From: Candidatus Competibacteraceae bacterium
GTDB taxonomy: Bacteria; Pseudomonadota; Gammaproteobacteria; Competibacterales; Competibacteraceae
Reading direction: 5' to 3'
NCBI GenBank assembly: GCA_007120095.1
Contig: SKOM01000262.1
Span: 1 to 13,364, forward strand
DNA length: 13,364 nucleotides
A program made the translations under genes and the position numbers. Below are positions 7,568-13,364 of the stretch, piece after piece (the first letter of the stretch is position 1; every line of letters begins with the position of its first letter). Under the pieces are notes generated by a model, which was given only the letters and a program-made list of their open reading frames with translations, was not told where the DNA came from and ran no database searches.

Positions 7568-7836
7568 CTCGAATGGTACAGTGCATTAAGCTCGGCACCG
7601 AAGCCGAGGGGTTACCACGTCCGCCCTACCCCGGTGCGTTGGGTCAACGCATTTTTGAAAACGTCTCCAAACAGGCCTGGCAGCAGTGGCTGAACCACCA
7701 GACCATGTTGATCAATGAATATCGACTCACTCCCATTGAACCCAAGAATCGTAAATTCCTGGAAGAACAGATGGAGCGCTTCTTTTTCGGCGGCGATATC
7801 GCCAAGCCAGAGGGCTATGTGCCACCGAAAACTTAA
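7564..7836 (+). CDS. yggX: Probable Fe(2+)-trafficking protein YggX
   Basis: This 90-residue protein matches YggX in length and sequence: MVQCIKLG with the conserved Cys7, GLPRPPYPGALGQRIFENVSK, WLNHQTMLINEYRL, and FLEEQMERFFFG near the C-terminus. YggX is a small cytoplasmic protein tied to protection of Fe-S clusters from oxidative damage and to iron trafficking. GAGGA at 7553-7557 lies 6 nt before the ATG, and the start sits inside the mutY stop. The mutY-yggX pair is a known gammaproteobacterial arrangement, which makes sense because MutY needs its [4Fe-4S] cluster. Confidence 0.95.
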   Translation: MTRMVQCIKLGTEAEGLPRPPYPGALGQRIFENVSKQAWQQWLNHQTMLINEYRLTPIEPKNRKFLEEQMERFFFGGDIAKPEGYVPPKT

Positions 7837-7844
7837 CGCTGCTA

Positions 7845-7873
7845 TTGACGATCGCATTATAAATCGGTTTAAT
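7845..7873 (+). promoter_or_regulatory. Sigma70-like promoter of tRNA-Phe
   Basis: TTGACG (7845-7850, 5 of 6 consensus) and TTTAAT (7868-7873, 5 of 6) are separated by exactly 17 bp. The predicted start near 7880 is about 11 nt before the mature tRNA. This is a strong match and suggests that the tRNA does not depend on readthrough from mutY-yggX. Confidence 0.7.
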
Positions 7874-7890
7874 ACCTGTCTAACCTCAGC

Positions 7891-7966
7891 GGCCAGGTAG
7901 CTCAGTTGGTAGAGCAGGGGACTGAAAATCCCCGTGTCGGCAGTTCGATTCTGTCCCTGGCCACCA
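7891..7966 (+). tRNA. tRNA-Phe (anticodon GAA)
   Basis: This 76-nt gene folds as a complete cloverleaf: acceptor GGCCAGG/CCTGGCC, D-stem GCTC/GAGC with loop AGTTGGTA, anticodon stem GGGGA/TCCCC around loop CTGAAAA (anticodon GAA at 7924-7926), T-stem GGCAG/CTGTC with one G-U pair and loop TTCGATT, and an encoded ACCA 3' end. GAA reads both Phe codons. It sits 54 bp after yggX. No clear terminator hairpin follows, only T-runs at about 7989-7994. Confidence 0.97.
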
Positions 7967-8117
7967 TAAAATCAAATAGTTGTGCTGGTTTTTTCGGTAG
8001 CCTATTTTCTGGTTTTCCACTCTGGGAAGCACATTCAGTCGTTTTTTATTGGCTGATTGCTATTGCAGATTACTTGATCCCAGATATTCACACCACGGCT
8101 CACCCCATACAAACATT

Positions 8118-10070
8118 TCACTGCTTGAGCAGTCGGACTTTACCGTCAGCAAAAAAGCCCAGTCTATTTCGCCCCCCGTCCTTGGCGGCGTACAGTGCCT
8201 TGTCGGCTGCAATCATGAGCGCTTCAGGATCAGACATCTCCGCTTCGCGCGCCGCAATACCAATACTGACCGTGATCTTGATGACCTTGCTGCCAATATC
8301 TATTGTTGCATGCTCTATATGACGGCGCAGCCGCTCAGCCGCCACCACCGCTTCACGCAGATTTAAGCGCGTGCTGATCAACAAAAACTCTTCGCCACCG
8401 ATTCTGGCAATAGTCTCGTCGCGGCGCACGGCCTGCTTCAATACGGCGGCTGTGGCGTGCAAGACCTGATCACCCACCGCGTGACCGTAGCAGTCATTGA
8501 TGCTTTTGAAATGATCAATGTCCATAATCAGCAAGGCACAGGGAGCTTGGGATCTCAAGCTGTGACTCCATGCCTGATCCAGCGCATCTATGGCCGCACG
8601 CCGATTAGGCAGTTCGGTAAGCTGGTCAGTCAGGGCCAGCACCTCCTGCTGACGATGGGACAAGGCCAGTTCCTTGGCGATGTGATGCAGATCTTTACGG
8701 TCGCTGTGCCAACCCTCATGCTGCGCCAGCATGCGTAGCGCCGGTTTGAGCCTAGGTTCGAGGCGCTCAACCGGGAGATCGGCGACAATCACATCGTCAG
8801 CGCCAATGTCGTAAGCATAGGCTTCAAATTCGGTATCCGCTGATGTCTCGACCGCGAAGATATAACTGGCATCGCCAATTTCGGAGTGCCGAGCTGCGCG
8901 GATAAACGAGTCATATGGTGGCGACACAAAAAATACGTTGACCTGGTGCTCCATCGCCAGGCGCAGGGCTTGCTTGGAGTCGTCGCAGCGTTCGGCCCGG
9001 ATATTGAGCGCAGCGAGCGATGCTGTGATAGACGCGGCGCAATTGAGATCGGCAATGACTACCGCACGCAACATCTGGGTGGATCCGCAGGATTGTTCAT
9101 CCTGACCGGCAGACGTCCGTTGCGATTGTTGGTGGTTGGGCGCTGAGTGAACCGATAACTGTAGCAGTTTTGACCACTCCCGCCATTCTGCAAGCGCGTC
9201 ATTGGAGATACGCTCGATTTCGCCCTCGGCAAGACCCAGTCGGGCGCTGATCGAGTCCAAGACCGCCGTATCTGCTTCGATAGCGTCACCGCCGTGAACG
9301 GCAGCCTCAGACAGACGATACGCCAAGTGCAGAAGAAGGACAAGTTTTTGGGGCCGGGCATTGCGGTCGAAACCAGACCGTTCGGGGGCTTCGTGGTAAC
9401 GTGCCGGCTCGGCCAGAGCGTTTGGTACGCAGAAATCCAGCATCATGGCCTCGGACAGTTCATTGTGGTCAACACTGAATTTTTGCTTTTCCAGTGCGGT
9501 CAGGTCCGGAGGGTTCATAGCCAGCAGATCCGAGTAGGCTTCCGGATAGACGCAGGCGAGTCCCAGCACGCCGATCCGCGCCAACAGTCCGCAGGCAAAC
9601 AGATCTTGGGGCGGAGCGAGCTGGGTAGCTTCGCCCAGGCCACGGGACAACACCGCCATCAGCAGGCACCGAGACCAGTATTGCTGGTGATCGAAAGCCG
9701 GACAGTTGTGGATGTCATCCTTGTTGATCAATGAAAAGGCCACCGCGAGCTGACCGACGGTCTGCATCCCAACCCTCATGATGGCTGCAGGCACGGAGGC
9801 CACGGGCCGGTGGCTGAAGGCGGCCGAATTGGCCAGTTTTAGAACCCGACCGCTGAGCGCGGGATCGGTCTGAACCAGTTGGCTCAGTTGGTAAAAGGTC
9901 GTACGACTGTCTTCCCAGGCCTCCATGATCGCTAACGCCACACCATCCGGCGTCGGCAAGCGTTCACTTGCCGAATCAAGCAGCAGCTTCGCGCCGGTGG
10001 CGCGTTCGTCGGTCGCGCCTGCCCGCGGGGTGTCCTTCATGTACCCGTCCGGTCTGACGTGCTCAGCCAT
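8118..10070 (-). CDS. HDOD / degenerate receiver / GGDEF signalling protein
   Basis: This 650-residue soluble protein has three parts. About 36-235 is an HDOD domain (LPTPDGVALAIMEAW, QTDPALSGRVLKLANSAAF, AIMRVGMQTVGQLAVAF, FACGLLARIGVLGLA). About 333-448 is receiver-like but degenerate: the acidic pocket reads VVIADLN, the phospho-acceptor position appears as FFVSPPYD, and the lysine region is VADLPV, so phosphorylation is unlikely. About 478-640 is a GGDEF domain (LTDQLTELPNRR, MDIDHFKSINDCYGHAVGD, GGEEF at 558-562), intact for diguanylate cyclase activity. The inhibitory RxxD site is altered: Arg549-Arg-Asp-Glu552. It likely makes c-di-GMP under control of the HDOD domain, whose ligand is unknown. 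The start at 10070 has GGA about 9 nt upstream; Met11 is an alternative. It is a single-gene unit with no partner kinase nearby. Confidence 0.87.
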   Translation of the reverse strand: MAEHVRPDGYMKDTPRAGATDERATGAKLLLDSASERLPTPDGVALAIMEAWEDSRTTFYQLSQLVQTDPALSGRVLKLANSAAFSHRPVASVPAAIMRVGMQTVGQLAVAFSLINKDDIHNCPAFDHQQYWSRCLLMAVLSRGLGEATQLAPPQDLFACGLLARIGVLGLACVYPEAYSDLLAMNPPDLTALEKQKFSVDHNELSEAMMLDFCVPNALAEPARYHEAPERSGFDRNARPQKLVLLLHLAYRLSEAAVHGGDAIEADTAVLDSISARLGLAEGEIERISNDALAEWREWSKLLQLSVHSAPNHQQSQRTSAGQDEQSCGSTQMLRAVVIADLNCAASITASLAALNIRAERCDDSKQALRLAMEHQVNVFFVSPPYDSFIRAARHSEIGDASYIFAVETSADTEFEAYAYDIGADDVIVADLPVERLEPRLKPALRMLAQHEGWHSDRKDLHHIAKELALSHRQQEVLALTDQLTELPNRRAAIDALDQAWSHSLRSQAPCALLIMDIDHFKSINDCYGHAVGDQVLHATAAVLKQAVRRDETIARIGGEEFLLISTRLNLREAVVAAERLRRHIEHATIDIGSKVIKITVSIGIAAREAEMSDPEALMIAADKALYAAKDGGRNRLGFFADGKVRLLKQ

Positions 10071-10261
10071 TTTGCTGTCCAGTATTGACTATCAACAGGA
10101 TACATGCCGCTGTATTCAGCCTGCAATAGCGCTGGGATGGGGTTCAGGTGATCACTTTTGGCTTATCTATCAGCACGAGTGTTCGACTGCATCGGTTCAC
10201 TCTAAGCGCCACCCCACATAAAAGGTTACACTTAGATGACAAGATAGCAACATTTACAATA

Positions 10262-10293
10262 AATTAGAAGGTCGGCCAATGTCAAGGTCGGCC
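10262..10293. repeat. Two tandem 16-bp units sharing AAGGTCGGCC
   Basis: Units 10262-10277 and 10278-10293 match at 13 of 16 positions and both end in AAGGTCGGCC. Only two copies are seen, with no spacer, so this is not CRISPR. It could be a pair of binding sites for a regulator of the divergent HDOD-GGDEF gene or a chance duplication. Confidence 0.55.
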
Positions 10294-10320
10294 CACAAGC
10301 CAGTAAGACAACTGGGCCGA
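10288..10320. terminator. Weak stem-loop downstream of tRNA-Asn
   Basis: TCGGCCCA (10288-10295) and TGGGCCGA (10313-10320) form a perfect 8-bp stem with a 17-nt loop. A smaller alternative hairpin, CCAGT/ACTGG (10300-10304 and 10311-10315), lies partly inside. It is 60 nt beyond the tRNA 3' end and could end the tRNA-Asn transcript, but no U-run follows on the minus strand. Confidence 0.3.
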
Positions 10321-10379
10321 AGGTGAGGTTTTCGACTGCTCCAGCAAAACAAGAGGGGGATCTGAAGTGTGTTTGAAGT

Positions 10380-10455
<76 letters not shown>

Positions 10456-10471
10456 ATATTTAGAACATGTA

Positions 10472-10500
10472 ATGGTAAAATGTCATTACACGGCTGTCAA
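10472..10500 (-). promoter_or_regulatory. Likely tRNA-Asn promoter overlapping the aminotransferase stop codon
   Basis: On the minus strand a perfect -35 hexamer TTGACA (10500-10495) is followed after 17 bp by TACCAT (10477-10472, 4 of 6). The predicted start is about 10 nt before the tRNA 5' end. The TGA stop of the upstream aminotransferase gene (10499-10497) lies inside the -35 hexamer, so the coding end and the promoter share bases. Confidence 0.65.
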
Positions 10501-11681
10501 GAGTTCAATAAGCGTACAATCCGCCGCAGGGCTTCACCAAGGGTAGCCAAGTCGGTGGCAAACGACAAGCGCAAACACCCTGGCACACCAAAAGCGGAAC
10601 CCGGCACCAAGGCCACTTCGGCATGATCCAACACATACCCCGCCAGCGCCACATCGTCAGCAACTCCCGATAAGCGCTGAATCACTGCTTGACAGTCTGG
10701 AAACGCATAAAACGTACCATCGCCGGGCGCAATCCGAACCCCGGGAATTGCTGCCAGTTGCTCGATCACCAGGTCATGGCGTTGCCGATAGGCCGAGCGC
10801 ATGGTCGCCACACAGCGCTGATCGCCGGTTAAGGCCGCTACTGCTGCGGCCTGCGATACAGAGCAGGCCCCGGACGTACTTTGCGACTGCACCTTACTCA
10901 TGGCCTGAATCAAAACCTCAGGGCCAGCACAGTAACCAATCCGCCAGCCGGTCATGGCATAGGCTTTGGACACGCCATGCAAAATCACCGTGCGCTCACG
11001 GAGCTGCGGGCATACCATCGCAATATTGCTGAATGGCTCCTCCGCCCAATACATGGCCTCATACATATCGTCACTACCAATAACTACCTGGGGATACCCT
11101 TGCAGCACTTCCCCCAGCGCGGCCAGCTCACTGCGCGAATAGGCCATGCCTGCCGGATTGGACGGACTGTTGAGAAACAGCAGGCGGGTACGCGGACTCA
11201 GCGCCGCATCAAGTTGCTCAGGAGTGATTGTATAGCGGCGGTTATAATCGGTCGGGATGATGACCGGCTCACCATCCGCCAACAGCACCATATCGGGATA
11301 AGACACCCAATAGGGAGCTGGTATCACAGCCTCATCCCCAGGATCGAGCAACACCTGCGCTAAATTGTAACAACACTGTTTGCCCCCAGAAGACACCATG
11401 ACTTCACTGGGCGTGTAGACTAATCCATTATCACGCCGAAATTTATCGACTATAGCCTGTTTCAGCGCTGGGGTACCGCCCACAGCCGTGTAATGCGTGT
11501 CGCCGTCTTGAATCGCGGCAATCCCAGCGTGTTTAATCGGATCAGGTGTGGCAAAATCCGGCTCTCCAGCAGCCAGGCTGATGATGTCGTGACCGGCCGC
11601 TCTGAGTTCTGCGGCTTTAGCGGTCATCACCATTGTCGGGGACACCTTGACACGCTGAATGCGTTGCGATAGTAAAGTCAT
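10497..11681 (-). CDS. Class I/II PLP aminotransferase, aspartate aminotransferase-like
   Basis: This protein has 394 residues from the ATG at 11681. Fold-type I aminotransferase motifs are complete: SLAAGEPDF (35-43), HYTAVGGTPALKQAI (63-77), stacking aromatic Trp125 (APYWVSYP), Asn175 (NSPSNPAG), Asp205 (IGSDDMYE), the PLP lysine Lys239 in GVSKAYAMTGWRIGY, and Arg371 (CLRLSFA), which binds the substrate carboxylate. This pattern is typical of the aspartate aminotransferase subgroup Ib (aspartate + 2-oxoglutarate to oxaloacetate + glutamate), although related enzymes use prephenate or other amino acids. A GTG at 11693 is an alternative start; the Shine-Dalgarno signal is weak for both. It is divergent from the broken lipoprotein gene, with only 38 bp between start codons. 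No pathway neighbour indicates its substrate. Confidence 0.9.
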   Translation of the reverse strand: MTLLSQRIQRVKVSPTMVMTAKAAELRAAGHDIISLAAGEPDFATPDPIKHAGIAAIQDGDTHYTAVGGTPALKQAIVDKFRRDNGLVYTPSEVMVSSGGKQCCYNLAQVLLDPGDEAVIPAPYWVSYPDMVLLADGEPVIIPTDYNRRYTITPEQLDAALSPRTRLLFLNSPSNPAGMAYSRSELAALGEVLQGYPQVVIGSDDMYEAMYWAEEPFSNIAMVCPQLRERTVILHGVSKAYAMTGWRIGYCAGPEVLIQAMSKVQSQSTSGACSVSQAAAVAALTGDQRCVATMRSAYRQRHDLVIEQLAAIPGVRIAPGDGTFYAFPDCQAVIQRLSGVADDVALAGYVLDHAEVALVPGSAFGVPGCLRLSFATDLATLGEALRRIVRLLNS

Positions 11682-11719
11682 AGTGTTTTGCACTCGATGA
11701 ATAAACTGAGGATTTCAGT

Positions 11720-12202
11720 ATGCGCCCGCGTATCCCCTATAGGGTTGCTGTTGTTATCGGATTATTTATTGTACTGCTATTAGCAGGTTGTAGCAGTACC
11801 CGCTCACCGCCAGCATCCACAACGGCTGTGCCCGACGAACGCGCTGAAATCGTTTTGGCCGCCCTCGGTTATTTAGATGTACCCTATGTTTAGGGTGGCA
11901 CAGACCATCAGGGTTTAGACTATTCGGCATTGGTTCAGCGGGTTTATCGCCGCGTCGGGCGACAAATACCCCGCACCAGCCGCCAACAAGCTCAGACTGC
12001 CCAGCGTGTTCAACACGCGAATATACAACCTGGGGATGTGATATTTTTCGCCATCGATGGTGGACACATCAATCATGTCGGTATTTATATTGGTGACGGG
12101 CGTTTTGTACATGCTCCTAACAGCCGCAGCCGCATGCGGGTTGAACCCTTGCATACAAGCTATTGGCAACCACGCCTGCGCTTTGCTGGATATTTTCTAT
12201 GA
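11720..12202 (+). pseudogene. NlpC/P60 lipoprotein (cell-wall endopeptidase family), broken by TAG and lacking the catalytic Cys
   Basis: TGAGGA at 11707-11712 precedes the ATG by 7 nt. The product begins as a lipoprotein: hydrophobic VAVVIGLFIVLLLAGC with lipobox LAGC (Cys24). From about residue 46 it matches the NlpC/P60 peptidase domain, but codon 58 is TAG (11891-11893) where the family has PYxWGG or PYxYGG. The frame then stays open for 102 more codons to TGA at 12202 and keeps the domain to its end: LVQRVYRRVG, IQPGDVIFF, INHVGIYIGDGRFVHAPNS with the catalytic His119 and third-site His131. The nucleophile position of the DCSGLV motif reads DYSALV (Tyr68), so even readthrough product would lack the cysteine. 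The family cleaves peptidoglycan stem peptides in the periplasm. I infer a decaying gene; a short 57-residue lipoprotein could still be made. It overlaps the next gene by ATGA. Confidence 0.82.
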
Positions 12203-12843
12203 CCGCTAGCGGATTTCGTGATCACCCCAACTGGGCGTATCTGCTTCAAGAAGTCCGGCGAGTATACCGCAACACCTCATCAGGCGGTTCAAAAATCATT
12301 CGTGAGCATCAGCGGACTGTGGGTAAAGCGCTGTCTGCCGTGCATACCGTTAATCCATCACTGGATTTTTCCGAACCCACCACATTGCCGGTCTGCGCCC
12401 ATCTGGACCGCGCCCTCGATAATGGCAAGCTGGGACCGATGGCGAGTTTTGCCCGTGCTGTAGAACGCATCAGGGACGTGCTGGCTTGGCGCTATGGCTA
12501 CGAGAGTGTACCACCGAAGCTTGCGGATCGGTATGCGTATTGTGAACTCGCCGGGCCTCGGGGGCCAATGATCACTGAGGAAATTATCATCGGTTTGGTG
12601 TTGTTTGCACCGCGCTGTACTTACCCACAACATAGCCATCGAGGCATCACTGAGTCGTATGTGGCCATCAGCGGTGCATTCTCAGAAAACGATCTCGGGG
12701 TGTACGCGCCTGGATCAATTATTTTCAACCGCGCAGCCGAAGTCCACCGCATCACCACCGGCCAAACCGAACCCTGTTTATTACTATACGCTTGGACCGG
12801 TACCGCCGCTACCTTGCGCGATGATCGCCTTACCTTTGATTAA
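12199..12843 (+). CDS. Cupin protein resembling the DMSP lyase family (DddL/DddQ/DddW-like)
   Basis: This 214-residue protein has a helical N-terminal half (about 1-125, with CAHLDRALDNGKLGPMASFARAVERI) and a C-terminal cupin barrel. The cupin keeps the metal-site pattern of DMSP lyases: YPQHSHRGITESY gives His145, His147, Glu152 and Tyr154 (HxHx4ExY), and EVHRITTG gives His183. ITEEIIIGLVLFAP, VYAPGSIIFN and EPCLLLYAWTG also fit that family's strands. DMSP lyases split dimethylsulfoniopropionate into dimethyl sulfide and acrylate; related cupins (DMSP-lyase-like) have other or unknown substrates, so activity is not proven. I chose ATG 12199 because it overlaps the preceding stop in ATGA and has GGA about 8 nt upstream; the frame is open a little further upstream to 12163, inside the NlpC/P60 remnant. 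No dmd, acu or other DMSP gene is in the window. Confidence 0.72.
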   Translation: MTASGFRDHPNWAYLLQEVRRVYRNTSSGGSKIIREHQRTVGKALSAVHTVNPSLDFSEPTTLPVCAHLDRALDNGKLGPMASFARAVERIRDVLAWRYGYESVPPKLADRYAYCELAGPRGPMITEEIIIGLVLFAPRCTYPQHSHRGITESYVAISGAFSENDLGVYAPGSIIFNRAAEVHRITTGQTEPCLLLYAWTGTAATLRDDRLTFD

Positions 12844-12880
12844 AAAATTAGTGTGAACCCACGTACATGCCAGAGGGTAC

Positions 12881-12911
12881 GGTGAGGGCAGGTTCAATAC
12901 CCGCTCTCACC
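12881..12911. other. Imperfect stem-loop after the cupin gene
   Basis: GGTGAG (12881-12886) and CTCACC (12906-12911) are reverse complements with a 19-nt interior, 38 bp after the cupin stop. No U-run follows. It may end the cupin transcript, but the support is weak. Confidence 0.25.
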
Positions 12912-12935
12912 TGATTGGGCTTATAAAACAAGTAG

Positions 12936-13193
12936 TTATTGTTTTCCCTTATAACCCCTGGGAGACTCTAGCAATCTAAACTGGGCATCAGTATGCCCAT
13001 TGCGCTTGGCCACTCCATATACAGAGTTTTCTTCGACATCTTCATTACCCCACTGGTACCACCCCGGCTGAAGGAAACGCGCGAATAATTCTAAATAGGG
13101 GCCAGGTGAACACGCCTCAATAAGATGGTATATCTCATCCGGCTTTCTTGAATGCTCTCGTTTCCGTGTCGCGAATATACCGAGCAGTGGCAT
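12936..13193 (-). pseudogene. MT-A70-family adenine methyltransferase, C-terminal fragment
   Basis: The 85-residue open frame carries the C-terminal signature of the MT-A70 DNA/RNA N6-adenine methyltransferase family: RKREHSRKPDEIYHLIE (11-27), GPYLELFARF (31-40), and PGWYQWGNE (43-51). The family's catalytic DPPW motif lies further upstream in the protein and is absent, so this piece should be inactive. The tail after WGNE (about 35 residues) has no recognised domain. Its upstream end abuts the transposase remnant: the transposase TAG is one codon before this ATG, in the same frame. I infer that an insertion or deletion removed the N-terminal part. In bacteria such methyltransferases are often carried by phages and mobile elements. 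Confidence 0.75.
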
Positions 13194-13196
13194 AAA

Positions 13197-13352
13197 CTAT
13201 GATTTATCGAAGGACTGAAATTGCAACGTCAGCAAGGTATCCAGTTCCTGTTTATAGGTCGTGTGGGTCTGCTCCAAACAGCGGGTAATGGCCGCTTTGA
13301 ACGTCTGAAAGTTGTCGTAGTAGATCGAATAGAGACATTTGTCAATGGCCAT
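13197..13352 (-). mobile_element. IS630-family transposase, C-terminal remnant
   Basis: A 51-residue open frame resembles the extreme C-terminus of IS630-type DDE transposases: KCLYSIYYDNFQTFKAAI, then TTYKQELDTLLTLQFQSF. The catalytic DDE residues would lie upstream. The frame has a TAA directly before its ATG (13355-13353), so even within the window it is not continuous with an upstream part; either a frameshift or a truncation is present, or the rest lies beyond the window edge in another frame. No terminal inverted repeat or TA duplication could be assigned. It ends one codon before the MT-A70 fragment. Confidence 0.62.
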
Positions 13353-13364
13353 TTATTTTGACCC

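Larger units (their letters stand above)
10071..10379. other. 309-bp gap upstream of the HDOD-GGDEF gene, with short repeats and weak promoter signals
   Basis: No convincing gene is seen here. A possible minus-strand promoter for the HDOD-GGDEF gene is TTGCAG (10126-10121) with TATCCT (10102-10097) at an 18-bp spacing; it is weak. The right half holds a 16-bp tandem repeat, an 8-bp inverted repeat (both listed separately), and a TACAAT at 10255-10260 that could be a plus-strand -10 box, but its -35 partner TTAGAT is poor. A small plus-strand RNA cannot be excluded. The region also receives transcription leaving tRNA-Asn. Confidence 0.4.

Noticed and set aside
7891..7990. Integration (att) site at tRNA-Phe
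   Set aside because: No second copy of the tRNA 3' end, no integrase, and the flanking genes look native.
7906..8322. 138-residue plus-strand open frame after tRNA-Phe
   Set aside because: It starts inside the tRNA and runs into the end of the HDOD-GGDEF gene on the other strand; the sequence has no domain character or ribosome site.
9294..9734. 146-residue plus-strand open frame
   Set aside because: It lies wholly inside the well-supported HDOD-GGDEF gene on the other strand and has no recognisable motif.
10262..10293. CRISPR array
   Set aside because: There are only two units with no unique spacers and no cas genes nearby.
10881..11363. 160-residue plus-strand open frame
   Set aside because: It is a shadow of the aminotransferase gene; the minus-strand protein carries all catalytic motifs.
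11930..12202. A separate 90-residue gene starting just after the TAG
   Set aside because: It is the C-terminal part of the NlpC/P60 domain in the same frame as the upstream lipoprotein start, has a TTG start without a ribosome site, and lacks the catalytic cysteine; one broken gene explains both parts better.

Overview
The window looks like a chromosomal segment of a gammaproteobacterium. It is moderately GC-rich and densely packed with genes of housekeeping type. The evidence for the group is the HrpA-type DEAH helicase, the mutY-yggX pair, a cytochrome c4-like diheme protein and a c-di-GMP-type signalling protein. A genus cannot be named from the sequence alone. Most genes look native. The right edge (from about 12.9 kb) carries the debris of a transposon and a methyltransferase, as in an accessory region.

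Layout, left to right. (1) 1-452, minus: 5' part of an hrpA-like RNA helicase, divergent from (2) 625-3674, plus: a tight etfB-etfA-trpB2 operon (4-bp overlap, then a 3-bp gap). A candidate promoter and an 8-bp-arm inverted repeat lie upstream of etfB. (3) 3748-4869, plus: a receiver-domain protein with a long coiled-coil-like region and a C-terminal membrane helix. A perfect 12-bp stem-loop separates it from (4) 4914-5546, minus: a diheme cytochrome c4-like protein, and 5618-6463, minus: an NAD-dependent epimerase-like SDR. (5) Divergent from the SDR, with only about 24 bp between the start codons: mutY (6488-7567) and yggX (7564-7836), overlapping by 4 bp, then tRNA-Phe(GAA) with a strong sigma70-like promoter. 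(6) 8118-10070, minus: an HDOD / degenerate receiver / GGDEF protein. (7) 10380-10455, minus: tRNA-Asn(GTT). The -35 hexamer of its likely promoter contains the stop codon of the upstream aspartate-aminotransferase-like gene (10497-11681, minus). (8) 11720-12202, plus: an NlpC/P60 lipoprotein gene broken by an in-frame TAG and lacking its catalytic Cys, overlapped by 12199-12843, a cupin protein that resembles the DMSP-lyase family and keeps the HxH...E.Y...H metal-ligand pattern. (9) 12936-13352, minus: a truncated MT-A70 adenine methyltransferase and the C-terminal piece of an IS630-type transposase.

Working together: EtfBA forms the electron-transferring flavoprotein, with the PLP enzyme TrpB2 translated from the same operon. 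MutY repairs A:8-oxoG mispairs and its operon partner YggX is linked to iron and Fe-S protection, which fits MutY carrying a [4Fe-4S] cluster. The receiver protein and the HDOD-GGDEF protein are separate signalling genes with no partner in view. The least ordinary items are the membrane-anchored receiver protein, the HDOD/pseudo-receiver/GGDEF fusion, the dead NlpC/P60 gene coupled to an intact cupin, and the DMSP-lyase-like cupin itself.
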